Below the pieces are notes generated by a model, which saw only the letters and a program-made list of their open reading frames with translations, made no database searches and was not told the DNA's origin. Positions 26,658 through 35,001 of a DNA stretch of 64,000 nt are shown in pieces; position 1 is the stretch's first letter, and each line of letters opens with the position of its first letter. Made by a program: the position numbers and the translations under genes. The DNA is from Paenibacillus hamazuiensis (lineage in GTDB: Bacteria > Bacillota > Bacilli > Paenibacillales > NBRC-103111): assembly GCF_023276405.1 (NCBI RefSeq), contig NZ_JALRMO010000001.1:992001-1056000 (forward strand), given 5' to 3'.

Positions 26658-28611
26658 CCCGGGTTCGACAGTCGGTAGATGCACAATCCGTCTCAAACCC
26701 AAGCGGGACAAGGGATGCGGCAGTTGTGGATAACTACGTGTGGTGCCTACATCTTTTGGGGGTCAAGAGAGCGAAATATCCCATATTTGCTGGGGTTCTG
26801 CGATTTGCAAGGCCGAAACAATTGCCCGATGTTCGTCCGTTAATTCCGTCCGTTGCCGCAGCTTTCCACCATCCAAACGGTACTCAACCAGATGCAGCGT
26901 CTGCATGAGCGAACGAATCTCGCGCCACGTTTGACCGGTTTGGTTTTCTGCAATCCGGATGAGCATCAAGGCCAGCCAGCAAAGCAGGACATGTGCGCGA
27001 ATCCGTTCTTCTTTCCGGTGGTAGACCGGCCGCAGTTCCAGCGATTGCTTGAGTGTCCGAAACGCTGCTTCCACCTGAAGCAATTGCTTGTACCCGAGTG
27101 CCACGTCTTCCGTGGACAAGGTGTCGTCAGAGGTGCGCAGCAAGTATTTGCCGTCCAGATGCTCCATCGCTTTGACGGCGGCCAGATCGATACGCAGATT
27201 GCCGCGCTTGTCGGTCTTGAGATACCGTTTGTACGTCGGATGGCTGTGTAGACGGCAGTGTGCCCCGGTATGCGCTTCGCCGTCCAGTTCCTTCAACCGG
27301 GCAAGCTCCGTGCGCAGCTGCTCCAGATGCGCTTCGCGCCGGGCGGCATCCCGCTTTGCTTCTTCCGGATTGCGAACGAGCACGTATCGCTTGCGCGCTT
27401 CGCCATCCCCCACGACGATCTCCTTGACCTCCAGGTTGTCTCGGATCGTTTTGAAACGTCCCGGATGCGCGAGTGCCGCTTCGACGGTCGGCTTGCCCGA
27501 CGTCATCTTCTCCCCGGCAATGTAGTGGCCGCCGCTCTGTTGCAGTACGCGCAGATTGTCTTCGGAGGAGAAACCGCGGTCGACGACGGTAATCACACGC
27601 CCGAGTTTCCACCCGATCAGATCCTTTTTCACCTGCGGCACAACGTTCATATCCGACGTATTGCCCGGCCACACCCAACAACGAATCGGGATGCCCTCAC
27701 GCGTGACAGCAAAACCGATGACCACCTGCGGAAGGTCGGGGCGATGGTCTTTCGAATAACCGGTTTTGCGAAAATCGTCTTCGTCGTCCTCTTCCGTCTC
27801 AAAATACGTGGAGGTCGTGTCGAAGAACAGCAGATCGACTTCCAGATTCAGCAAATCCGCTACCGTATGGAACACTTCACGCTGGATGCTTTCTTCCGAC
27901 GTGAGCAGAAAATCCATTGCCCGGTAGCCATGCTGCACGTCAAACGCCGGAAGGTCCGGGATGACCACTTCACGATCCACCCAATCTTCAATCGCCAGCT
28001 TGCTGCTTGGTGCCAGCGCCCGATTGGCCACCATGGCAAAGATGGCGCGTTCAACCGGCATGCGGTATTCCCGGTCGGCAAGTCGTCGTGTAATCGCTTC
28101 GCCGATACCAAGCTTCTTCCAAAGTTGATCGAGCAGCCATACGCCGCCCAGCGAACGACTGCTAAGGAGCGTAACCGAAGCGGGTTGCGCTGAAGATGGA
28201 GAGGGCGCTTGCGGCTCGCCAATAAAACGGTGGATGCTGGCGGCAAGACGTTTCAAGCCCTCCATGTCCAGTTCGTCAGCGCGGCCGAAATGGTACAGGA
28301 CTTTCGCTTGTGGAGTTCCGGTCACAGGATTTCGCTCATTATGGGCGAGCTGTACGTAACGGGTGATCGAACCGTTTTTATTTTTACGAGAGATTGTTCG
28401 TATATACATATCTACAGGATATAATATATACTACAAGAAATGCAACAAAAATATCTAATTATCCACAAAAATTTAGTGCCTACAGTTTTTTGGATTTTTT
28501 CGCGTCGTAGTGCCTGTGGAAAAGTCCGAAAAGCCGCGTCAAATCTGGATTTCAGTTGTCCACAGCACCCAAAAGGGTGCCTACTTTTCGAGGGTTACTG
28601 TCGAACCCGGG
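26658..28611 (-). mobile_element. IS1634-family insertion sequence, complete
   Basis: The ends carry a perfect 15-base inverted repeat: CCCGGGTTCGACAGT at 26658-26672 and its complement at 28597-28611. Both sides are flanked by AGAGC (26653-26657 and 28612-28616), a 5-bp target duplication. The 1,954-bp element encodes one transposase on the minus strand. Subterminal copies of GTGCCTAC lie inside both ends. Intact ends, duplication and reading frame indicate a recent insertion that may still be active. Confidence 0.93.
26763..28409 (-). CDS. IS1634 family transposase
   Basis: A 548-residue DDE transposase of the IS4/IS1634 group. N-terminal YVQLAHNERNPVTGTPQAKVLYHFGR is the usual start of this family; catalytic-core regions include LLFFDTTSTYFE (first Asp), PIRCWVWPGNTSDMNVV, TVVDRGFSSEDNL (second Asp) and the Tyr-rich KQLLQVEAAFRTLKQSLELRPVYHRKEERIRAHVLLCWLALML (Glu region near residue 465). 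Full length and uninterrupted. It lies wholly within the inverted repeats. Confidence 0.95.
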   Translation of the reverse strand: MYIRTISRKNKNGSITRYVQLAHNERNPVTGTPQAKVLYHFGRADELDMEGLKRLAASIHRFIGEPQAPSPSSAQPASVTLLSSRSLGGVWLLDQLWKKLGIGEAITRRLADREYRMPVERAIFAMVANRALAPSSKLAIEDWVDREVVIPDLPAFDVQHGYRAMDFLLTSEESIQREVFHTVADLLNLEVDLLFFDTTSTYFETEEDDEDDFRKTGYSKDHRPDLPQVVIGFAVTREGIPIRCWVWPGNTSDMNVVPQVKKDLIGWKLGRVITVVDRGFSSEDNLRVLQQSGGHYIAGEKMTSGKPTVEAALAHPGRFKTIRDNLEVKEIVVGDGEARKRYVLVRNPEEAKRDAARREAHLEQLRTELARLKELDGEAHTGAHCRLHSHPTYKRYLKTDKRGNLRIDLAAVKAMEHLDGKYLLRTSDDTLSTEDVALGYKQLLQVEAAFRTLKQSLELRPVYHRKEERIRAHVLLCWLALMLIRIAENQTGQTWREIRSLMQTLHLVEYRLDGGKLRQRTELTDEHRAIVSALQIAEPQQIWDISLS

Positions 28612-29209
28612 AGAGCGTTTCTTTTCCGAAAGTACCTTCAAACAAAGATTCTTTTAAAGGACGGCGCTGGTTCGGCTGTTCGCGCTCCTGAAGATTTTCC
28701 GGCAAAGCTTCTTTATCGCCTTGATATCCGATGGCGACGACAGCATGGAGTTCATAATCCGCGGGTACATTCAGGACTTCGCGGGCTTTATCTTTTTCAA
28801 ATCCTCCCATCGCATGGGTAATCAAACCTTGACGCGTCGCTTCCAGGGCAAGATAACCCCAGGCTGCTCCCGTATCGAAAGCATGTGCGGCGTTGAATCC
28901 CCTTTCGGATGTCGTATGCGAAGCGATGACAGCGAGTACGGGTGCTTTTTTGCACCAAATGAGATTTCCCGGCATGATAAAGGAATAAAATCGTTCACGG
29001 TCTTCTTCGGTACGGGCGATAATAAATTTCCAAGGCTGCAGATTCGAGGCGGACGGTGCCCATCGCGCCGCTTCGAATACACTGTACAGCACCTGCTCGG
29101 GAACTTCTTTTTCCAGAAAAGACCTTGGCGACCACCGATCGATAAATTGAGGAGTTATTTCGAATGCGGGTTGACGGAAATCGGATGCTTTGATTGTTGC
29201 ACGATTCAT
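28595..29209 (-). CDS. Nitroreductase family protein, C-terminus altered by IS insertion
   Basis: A 204-residue FMN-dependent oxidoreductase. IDRWSPRSFLEKEVPEQVLYSVFEAARWAPSASNLQPWKFI is the classic N-terminal flavin-binding block (SPRS, APSASNLQPW), and GAAWGYLALEATRQGL and AIGYQGDKE follow. It reduces nitro compounds or quinones with NAD(P)H. ATG 29209 follows AAAGGAGG. The last five residues (SRVRQ) and the stop codon come from the IS terminal repeat; removing the element and one AGAGC copy gives ...GKETL followed directly by TAA, so the enzyme core is intact. Confidence 0.92.
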   Translation of the reverse strand: MNRATIKASDFRQPAFEITPQFIDRWSPRSFLEKEVPEQVLYSVFEAARWAPSASNLQPWKFIIARTEEDRERFYSFIMPGNLIWCKKAPVLAVIASHTTSERGFNAAHAFDTGAAWGYLALEATRQGLITHAMGGFEKDKAREVLNVPADYELHAVVAIGYQGDKEALPENLQEREQPNQRRPLKESLFEGTFGKETLSRVRQ

Positions 29210-29352
29210 TAAAGTATCCTCCTTTTTGAAATCAGCTTACTAAATGTATTATAACCCAATGTACTTATTAATTGGAAGGTAGGGCGTACCGCTCGCAACA
29301 GATCAGCCGTCCGTTTCGATTCCGTCCCATCCCTTTCCCATTTATTCCACAT

Positions 29353-29389
29353 AAAAAGCCTCCTGTTCCGATGTTCGGACAGGAGGCTT
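29353..29389. terminator. Bidirectional stem-loop terminator
   Basis: AAGCCTCCTGTTCCG pairs with CGGACAGGAGGCTT, one internal mismatch. The better U-run (TTTTTAT) is on the minus strand. It lies between the divergent nitroreductase and the 29561 gene. Confidence 0.6.
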
Positions 29390-29560
29390 GTTTACAGCAA
29401 ATAGACGATGTCTTCCTTATAGTGTCATCCTATCCGGAAAACCCGAAAAGGCAAGCCAAAAATAGACAGTTTGACCGGAAAATTTGTCCATCCCGGATTC
29501 ACGAGACTCGCATTTTATATAGCGTAGTTCATCATGTGTATCAGGAGGAGGGCATTAAAC

Positions 29561-29947
29561 ATGCCAACAGTTTTTTATACAACAGGACCGCTGGACAATC
29601 TTGCACCTGCAGCTACCAAAACTGCTGCTGTACAGCTTAGAATGCTTAATAACGACACCACCGAAACTGCTTTTGTTGCCGTTAACGTTTACGATGCCAG
29701 TGCGGGACTTGCCGCAAAAAAGCTGCTCACCAGCTTTCCGCTCTTTGTTCCCCCCATTTCTGAAGGAAACTTCGTAACTACCCTTGCCGCAGCGATAATT
29801 GTTTATGAAATCGAGTTGGTGCTGCAAACAAACGGGCCGTTTTCCGAAGTTCAGTTTTTTGTCATAGGCAAACTCGCTGACGGTAACCTGAACCCGAGCC
29901 ATCGTGTGCTTAATAGCGAATTAACTGTAAGGACCGTAATAACGTAA
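29561..29947 (+). CDS. Hypothetical protein, predicted beta-rich
   Basis: A 128-residue protein of unknown function. ATG 29561 follows AGGAGGAGG, better than the upstream in-frame ATG at 29534. It starts MPTVFYTTGPLDNLAPAATK and is made of short hydrophobic strands separated by Thr/Ala/Asn-rich turns, with no Cys, no signal peptide and no membrane segment. Small bacilli proteins opening with an FTTGPL-like motif are common and may be exported or spore-associated, but this is a recollection of pattern only. Its GC looks lower than its neighbours. It is followed by a stem-loop at 30041. Confidence 0.65.
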   Translation: MPTVFYTTGPLDNLAPAATKTAAVQLRMLNNDTTETAFVAVNVYDASAGLAAKKLLTSFPLFVPPISEGNFVTTLAAAIIVYEIELVLQTNGPFSEVQFFVIGKLADGNLNPSHRVLNSELTVRTVIT

Positions 29948-30040
29948 TAGTAACGGAAGGGGCTAATCCGACCAGGATTTCTTCATGACATGGAGTCCCG
30001 GTCGATTGCTTTTTTATCGCTGACCGCGATCCGGCAAATA

Positions 30041-30067
30041 AAAAAAACGACATACGCGATGTCGTTT
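30041..30067. terminator. Stem-loop terminator
   Basis: AAACGACAT-acgcg-ATGTCGTTT with flanking A- and T-rich runs, 95 bases after the hypothetical gene; it could work on both strands. Confidence 0.6.
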
Positions 30068-30211
30068 GGCTATTTTTGACAGATTTTAACTAAACGTAAG
30101 TGTCCTCGACCCTTATAATATTATTATAACCGACAGAAAATTATAAGTCTATATTTTTTTGGGGATTTTGGATATATTTTTTCAGGAACAACTTGAGGGA
30201 GGGAAAAATGA

Positions 30212-31189
30212 ATGATCGCACTGCAAGGCATCAGCAAATCGTTTAAGGTCGCGAAGCGTTCGGCCGGTCTTCGCCAGGCCGTAAAGGCTCTGTTTGTCCG
30301 TGAACACACCGTCGTGGAAGCGCTTCACAACATTTCGTTCACGATTGGCGAAGGGGAAATCGTCGGCTATATCGGACCTAACGGCGCAGGAAAATCGACG
30401 ACGATCAAGGTGATGAGCGGCATTTTGGTGCCGGATCGGGGCGCCTGTTCGATCATGGGTTATACGCCATGGGAGGATAGGACGGCCTACGTCGGAAATA
30501 TCGGCGTCGTGTTCGGGCAGCGCTCGCAGCTGTGGTGGGACGTACCCGTAATCGACTCGTTCGAACTGCTGCGCGACATTTACAAAATACCGGCTGCGGT
30601 TTATCGTGCGAATCTGCATCTGCTTACGGAGAGGTTGGGACTTGGCGGGATCCTGCAAACCCCTGTCAGGCAGCTGAGCCTGGGGCAGCGGATGCGCTGC
30701 GAAATTGCCGCTTCGCTCCTTCATGGCCCGAAGATTTTATTTTTGGATGAGCCGACGATCGGGCTGGATGCGGTGAGCAAAATCGCCGTTCGCCAGTTCA
30801 TCAAGGCGATCAACCAGGAGAAGGGCGTGACGGTTATCCTGACCACTCACGATATGCAAGATATCGAAGCGCTGGCCGACCGTATCCTGATGATCGGCAA
30901 AGGAACACTGCTCTACGATGGCACTATCGGGTCACTTCGCGGCAGGTTCGGCACGGAGCGGATCATTACGGCTGACTACCGGGAACATGCCGAGCCGGTC
31001 GATATCCCCGGTACGAACCGGCTGTCTTGGTCGCCGGAGCGGGCGGTCTACAGTGTCGATACCGAACGGGTGCCGATCGCCAGCGTCATCTCCAGATTAT
31101 CGGAGCGGGTCGAACTTGTCGATGTTGCCGTCGAAACGAAGCCCGTCGAAGAAATCATCGTACAATTGTATAAGGAGCATCAAATATGA
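30212..31189 (+). CDS. ABC-2 exporter ATP-binding protein (COG4586 type), cassette 1
   Basis: A 325-residue ATPase. Walker A GPNGAGKST (about residues 54-62), the FGQRSQLWWDVPVIDSFELLRDIY motif diagnostic of the COG4586 group, signature LSLGQRMRCEIAASLLH, Walker B ILFLDEPTIGLD and switch TTHDMQDIEALAD. A C-terminal regulatory domain of about 85 residues follows. It powers export through the two membrane proteins encoded next. ATG 30212 follows GAGGGAGGG. The stop overlaps the next start. Very similar in layout to the 36524 gene. Confidence 0.92.
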   Translation: MIALQGISKSFKVAKRSAGLRQAVKALFVREHTVVEALHNISFTIGEGEIVGYIGPNGAGKSTTIKVMSGILVPDRGACSIMGYTPWEDRTAYVGNIGVVFGQRSQLWWDVPVIDSFELLRDIYKIPAAVYRANLHLLTERLGLGGILQTPVRQLSLGQRMRCEIAASLLHGPKILFLDEPTIGLDAVSKIAVRQFIKAINQEKGVTVILTTHDMQDIEALADRILMIGKGTLLYDGTIGSLRGRFGTERIITADYREHAEPVDIPGTNRLSWSPERAVYSVDTERVPIASVISRLSERVELVDVAVETKPVEEIIVQLYKEHQI

Positions 31190-31989
31190 GCGCCTATATA
31201 TCGGTTTTGAAGCTGCGCTTCATCAACGGACTGCAGTACCGTTCAGCCGCTTTGGCCGGCGTTCTGACGCAGCTGTTTTTCGGCTTCATTTTCATTATGA
31301 TTTTTGTCGCGTTTTACAGCCAAAGCGCCGCGCAGCCGCCGATCACGTTAAAAGAGCTGGTCGCGTACATTTGGCTGCAGCAGATCTTTCTCGCTTTTAT
31401 CGCGTTATGGTACCGGGACGGTGAAATTTTTTCGCTGATTACAAGCGGCAACATCGCTTATGAGTTATGCCGCCCCTGCGGCATTTACCGGTTCTGGTTC
31501 GCCAAGCTGCTGGCCCAGCGATTCTCGAGCGCCATTCTTCGCTGCTTCCCGATTTTGCTTGTCGTCCTCATTTTGCCGGAACCGTACCGTCTCAGCCCGC
31601 CGCCTTCTCCGGCTGCGTTCGGATTATTTATATCCGCGCTGCTGCTCGGACTGCTTGTCAATGTCGCGATCTCCATGCTGATCTACATATCCGTATTTTG
31701 GACGATGTCGCCCACCGGCTCGACGCTGATGATCGCGGTGACCGGCGAATTTTTTTCCGGAATGATTTTGCCGATCCCGCTTATGCCGACATGGCTGCAA
31801 AATATCGCTTACGCGCTGCCGTTCCGCTGGACGGCGGATTTTCCGTTCCGTGTTTACTCCGGACAAATTCCGCAGGCGGAGGCGATGTGGGGTATCCTCG
31901 CACAGCTGCTCTGGCTGGCCGTCATGGCCGGCATCGGAGCGTGGAGCCTGCGCAGAGCACTGCGCCAAGTTGTGGTACAAGGAGGTTGA
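31186..31989 (+). CDS. ABC-2 permease (COG4587 type), cassette 1
   Basis: A 267-residue membrane protein with six segments. It opens with YISVLKLRFINGLQYRSAALAGVLTQLFFGF, contains ELVAYIWLQQIF and LITSGNIAYELCRPCGIYRFWFAKLLAQR, and ends with the FFSGMILPIPLMPTWLQNIAYALPF motif typical of this permease family. It overlaps the ATPase gene by ATGA and is followed six bases later by the second permease. Confidence 0.9.
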   Translation: MSAYISVLKLRFINGLQYRSAALAGVLTQLFFGFIFIMIFVAFYSQSAAQPPITLKELVAYIWLQQIFLAFIALWYRDGEIFSLITSGNIAYELCRPCGIYRFWFAKLLAQRFSSAILRCFPILLVVLILPEPYRLSPPPSPAAFGLFISALLLGLLVNVAISMLIYISVFWTMSPTGSTLMIAVTGEFFSGMILPIPLMPTWLQNIAYALPFRWTADFPFRVYSGQIPQAEAMWGILAQLLWLAVMAGIGAWSLRRALRQVVVQGG

Positions 31990-31995
31990 CGGGCC

Positions 31996-32778
31996 ATGAG
32001 CTTATATTTCAAATACTTATCGATATTGTTCAGGTCGCAAATGCAATACCGCGCCTCGTTCTGGCTGCTGACGTTCGGCCAGTTTTTTATCCCGTTTACG
32101 GCTTTTGCCGGGCTTTATTTTATGTTCGAGAGGTTCGGACAGCTTCGCGGCTGGAGCTTTTTTGAAGCCGTGCTGCTATTTGCGGTGATCGGCATGGCTT
32201 ACTCGCTGAGCGAATGCTTTTCACGCGGGTTCGACCTGTTCTCCAGCCTGGTGGCGGATGGCGGCTTCGACCGCCTTCTCGTTCGTCCGCGGAGCACGGT
32301 CCTGCAGGTGCTCGGCTCCCGGTTTGAGTTCACCCGGGCCGGACGATTGCTGCAAAGCGTCATGGTCCTCGTGTGGGCTTTGATGAACTTGCCAATCGCA
32401 TGGAGCTTCGCGAAGGCGGTAACACTCCTGCTGATGATCGTATGCGGCACGTTTATTTTTACGGGCATCTTCATGCTGACAGCGACGCTCTGCTTCTGGA
32501 CGGTGCAAGGGCTGGAGATCGCCAATATTTTCACGGACGGAGGCAGGGAGATGGCGAAATACCCGCTGAATATATATCAAAAATGGGTCACGGTCTTTTT
32601 CACCTTCATCATCCCGTTCGGATGCGTCAGCTACTTGCCTCTGCTTTACATTTTGGGCAAAACCCACGGAAACGACATTCTGTACATACTGATGCCGCTT
32701 GCGGGTGCGTTGTTTCTGCTTCCGTGTTTGCTGGTCTGGCATTTCGGGGTTCGGCATTACCGCTCTACGGGATCGTAA
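31996..32778 (+). CDS. ABC-2 permease (COG3694 type), cassette 1
   Basis: A 260-residue membrane protein with six segments. The motif SRGFDLFSSLVADGGFDRLLVRPRSTVLQVLG and the later FTDGGREMAKYPLNIYQKWVTVFFTFIIPFGCVSYLP are typical of the second permease of these three-component exporters. ATG 31996 follows GGAGG. With the two preceding genes it forms a complete exporter; related systems have been linked to drug or viologen efflux, but the substrate here is unknown. Confidence 0.9.
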   Translation: MSLYFKYLSILFRSQMQYRASFWLLTFGQFFIPFTAFAGLYFMFERFGQLRGWSFFEAVLLFAVIGMAYSLSECFSRGFDLFSSLVADGGFDRLLVRPRSTVLQVLGSRFEFTRAGRLLQSVMVLVWALMNLPIAWSFAKAVTLLLMIVCGTFIFTGIFMLTATLCFWTVQGLEIANIFTDGGREMAKYPLNIYQKWVTVFFTFIIPFGCVSYLPLLYILGKTHGNDILYILMPLAGALFLLPCLLVWHFGVRHYRSTGS

Positions 32779-32832
32779 AGAGGAGGGAGGGGCAAATAAC
32801 AGCGGTTTACCCGTGGAGATTTGAGCGGTAAT

Positions 32833-32905
32833 AAACGCAGTAAAGCGGATGTTGGAGAATAAAGCAACTAAATCTGCTTCGTTCTTTAACATCCGCTTGC
32901 GTTTT
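32833..32905. terminator. Long stem-loop between convergent genes
   Basis: AAGCGGATGTT pairs with AACATCCGCTT, extended by AAACGC/GCGTTT around it. It separates cassette 1 from the convergent Rpn-type gene. Confidence 0.7.
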
Positions 32906-32924
32906 CATGTCATTCCTATTTCTA

Positions 32925-33824
32925 TCACTGAAGAGGTTTGAGTTTCTTGATTTCTGGCTCGGTAAGACCGGATGCCTCGGCAATGACGGAAATATCGACT
33001 CCCAGGGCTAGAAGCCTTCGGGCCATTTCTTCCTTTCCTTCGGCTCTGCCTTCAGCAATGCCTTCTGCAAGACCTTCCGCTCGACCTTCCGCCCGACCTT
33101 CCGCCCGACCTTCCGTTTTAGCTCCTTCAATCAACGACGCTTCGTCATGAAGATATTTTTGCCGCGCTTCATAGAGCCTGCGAGTCTCTGCATCATAGCT
33201 GAGAAACTCCAGCACGGTCATTGCTTTTTTTAACATCGGTTCATTCATGGTCAGCACCTCCCAAGCCGATTTATTTACACCCTTTAGGAATAACAGCCAG
33301 TTGGCCAAACCCCCATCAACCGGAACCGTCGAATCGTCAAGCTTCGGCAGCTCCATGAAATGGATCTCCAAATCGTCTGAAAGAGGAATGGAAGAACGTT
33401 GCTCTCGTAAGTGAAAGATATTATGATACTGATCATTCGGCAAATATGGAAAATTGAGAATGTTGATCGCAACGCATTTTTTCAATTCACGGTAAGGCTG
33501 GCCTTCCACAAGCTGATCCGAATACATTTTGCTCCAGTAATACAAGGTGCGTTTCTCTATATCGTAACGATTAAACAGCTGGATTTCGATGTTGATGAGC
33601 TTCCCGTCGATCGTTCGGGCCTTGATGTCCAGAATGGACTGCTTGTCTTGCGGAGAGTCCTTTTCCGTGTACGGGTTCATCAGGATAATATCCGTTAATG
33701 GTGGCTCATTGGATTCCATAAAGGTCCTGTTCAAAAAGGCCAGCAAAATATCTTTGTTCTCTTCACTGCCGAAAATACGTTTAAATACAAAATCGTTGTG
33801 CGGATCAAGCAGATGGTCACCCAT
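32925..33824 (-). CDS. Rpn family recombination-promoting nuclease / PD-(D/E)XK transposase-like protein
   Basis: A 299-residue protein. DPHNDFVFKRIFGSEENKDILLAFLN is the standard N-terminal block; the nuclease core includes LDIKARTIDGKLINIEIQL (D...E-x-Q catalytic strand pair) and QPYRELKKCVAINIL. Residues about 240-270 are a run of seven near-identical EGRA/EGLA/EGIA tetrapeptides before a helical C-terminal tail (LLALGVDISVIAEASGLTEPEIKKL). Such proteins are DNA endonucleases that stimulate recombination and often occur as many copies. ATG 33824 has GGAGATG upstream. Full length, so it may be functional. Confidence 0.9.
   Translation of the reverse strand: MGDHLLDPHNDFVFKRIFGSEENKDILLAFLNRTFMESNEPPLTDIILMNPYTEKDSPQDKQSILDIKARTIDGKLINIEIQLFNRYDIEKRTLYYWSKMYSDQLVEGQPYRELKKCVAINILNFPYLPNDQYHNIFHLREQRSSIPLSDDLEIHFMELPKLDDSTVPVDGGLANWLLFLKGVNKSAWEVLTMNEPMLKKAMTVLEFLSYDAETRRLYEARQKYLHDEASLIEGAKTEGRAEGRAEGRAEGLAEGIAEGRAEGKEEMARRLLALGVDISVIAEASGLTEPEIKKLKPLQ
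33030..33115 (-). repeat. 12-base tandem repeat inside the Rpn-type gene
   Basis: Tandem copies of a unit reading CTTCCGCCCGAC on the plus strand encode Glu-Gly-Arg-Ala repeats. The number of units is likely to vary by replication slippage, changing linker length without breaking the frame. Confidence 0.7.
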
Positions 33825-33938
33825 TTTGGAATCATCTCCTTATCATTAGCAGTATTATACCATGACAAGAAGATTCGTGAAAACGGGCAGTGCCCGAAAG
33901 AGCAGGTCTTCGGGCACCGTGATCAGGCAAGGATGGAA

Positions 33939-34799
33939 TCATCCAGGCATCGTACCGATCAATACGGTCAGATCAACCGTAACCTCCATATCGTCCACGT
34001 CCGGCGCTTTTCGGAATGCATTTTCACCGGCTCCCCACGATAGCGGCGTCATGCGAAACAAGTGAGGAATAAGCGAACGTTCCAAGCGAAATGTGTAATT
34101 TAAACGGCGGGCCTCGATCATCTTAAAAAAGTGAGCGAACCGCTCCTGCGTTCCGCTGCTCGAATACGTTTGTTTGTCCGGCTCGTAAAAAAGCTCGCGC
34201 AGCTCCTTAAGATAGCCGCTTTCCGGCACGACCTTGACGACGATTCCGCCGCGCGCAAGCATTCTCAGGAATTCGGAATAATTTGAAGGCGAGAGGATAT
34301 TGACGATGCATGGAAACCGGCGGTCCTGCAGCGGGCACTTCGCGAGATCGGCTACGCTCCACAGCGATCCCGGATATTGCCTGGCAGCGAGGGAGACGGC
34401 TTCTTTGGAAATATCGATTCCCATCCCGAGGACGCTCGCTCCGGTTTCACGACGTATCGCATCCTGCAGAAAGGCGAGATGAGATCCTTCCCCGCAGCCC
34501 GCGTCCAGAATATTTATATTGTCGCGCCCCCGCCCCAGGTAACGGACAATTTGCTCGGTGATAAGTGCATCCAGCGGCTGGAAGAAGCCGGCTTGGCTTA
34601 TGATTTTACGCGAATCGAACATCGTTTTATCGTATTTCGTTTTTACCGGGCGCGGCAGCAAATTTACGTAGCCATGTTTGGAAATATCGAAGCAGTGGCC
34701 CCGAGCACAACGTAAGCTTTTCCGTTCATGGACCTTCATCAGACCGCAGCAAATCGGACAGCGAAACAAGTCTGCATTCTCAGCGAAAAAATCAAACAC
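33939..34799 (-). CDS. RlmA-like 23S rRNA (guanine-N1) methyltransferase
   Basis: A 286-residue protein. An N-terminal zinc finger (FRCPICCGLMKV...SLRCARGHCFDISKHGYVNLLP, residues about 13-50) and a SAM-dependent Rossmann domain (INILDAGCGEGSHLAFL, then GMGIDISKEAVSLAARQYP) match RlmA/TlrB, which methylate G745 or G748 in 23S helix 35; RlmA(II)/TlrB contributes to tylosin resistance. GTG 34799 has GGGGTG seven bases upstream; the ATG at 34814 overlaps that site and lacks its own. The leader carries a putative macrolide-sensing ORF and attenuator. Position specificity (745 or 748) cannot be read directly. Confidence 0.85.
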   Translation of the reverse strand: MFDFFAENADLFRCPICCGLMKVHERKSLRCARGHCFDISKHGYVNLLPRPVKTKYDKTMFDSRKIISQAGFFQPLDALITEQIVRYLGRGRDNINILDAGCGEGSHLAFLQDAIRRETGASVLGMGIDISKEAVSLAARQYPGSLWSVADLAKCPLQDRRFPCIVNILSPSNYSEFLRMLARGGIVVKVVPESGYLKELRELFYEPDKQTYSSSGTQERFAHFFKMIEARRLNYTFRLERSLIPHLFRMTPLSWGAGENAFRKAPDVDDMEVTVDLTVLIGTMPG

Positions 34800-34808
34800 A
34801 AAAAAGCA

Positions 34809-34933
34809 CCCCATTCATTCGTATTCGGTGAATGAAAAAAGGCACAGTCAAATAAACCTGGCCTCTTCGTTTTAAAAAAAAGAGACCGGCCCAGATGATC
34901 TGTACCTTACATTACCTTAAACGAATGAATTGG
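34809..34933 (-). promoter_or_regulatory. Putative ribosome-mediated attenuator of the RlmA-like gene
   Basis: On the minus strand, the leader-ORF segment CCAATTCATTCGT (complement of 34921-34933) can pair at 12 of 13 positions with ACGAATGAATGGG just before the methyltransferase (complement of 34810-34822), covering part of its GGGGTG ribosome binding site. A ribosome stalled on the leader ORF would cover the first arm. Between the arms lies the terminator-like hairpin at 34835-34908. The pairing is seen; regulation is inferred. Confidence 0.6.
34835..34908 (-). terminator. Terminator-like hairpin in the methyltransferase leader
   Basis: Minus-strand AAGGTACAG (complement of 34900-34908) pairs with CTGTGCCTT (complement of 34839-34847), with an inner stem GGTCTCTT/AAGAGGCC (34880-34887 and 34860-34867), followed by TTTTTT. 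It lies between the leader ORF and the methyltransferase start, the place of a transcription attenuator. Confidence 0.65.
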
Positions 34934-34941
34934 ATAATCAT
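34912..34941 (-). CDS. Putative regulatory leader peptide MIIQFIRLR
   Basis: A nine-codon ORF, ATG 34941 to TAA 34912, preceded by AGGAG 12 bases upstream (a slightly long spacing). It ends Arg-Leu-Arg. The R/K-X-R/K motif is established as a macrolide-dependent ribosome stalling sequence (ErmDL uses Arg-Leu-Arg). Its codons overlap the arm that can mask the methyltransferase ribosome binding site, as in erm leaders. It is far too short for ordinary gene callers. That it is translated is inferred. Confidence 0.55.
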   Translation of the reverse strand: MIIQFIRLR

Positions 34942-35001
34942 TGGGGATGTTCACTCCTGAGGACAATGTTTTCGGGCACGTCCCCGACGGGACGCCTTTT
35001 A

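Noticed and set aside
33030-33115. CRISPR-like or minisatellite array
   Set aside because: The 12-base repeats have no spacers and are in frame within the Rpn-type coding sequence.
34942-34956. Alternative leader ORF starting at the GTG overlapping AGGAG
   Set aside because: Its start codon overlaps the ribosome binding site itself, leaving no spacing, and its peptide lacks a known stalling motif.
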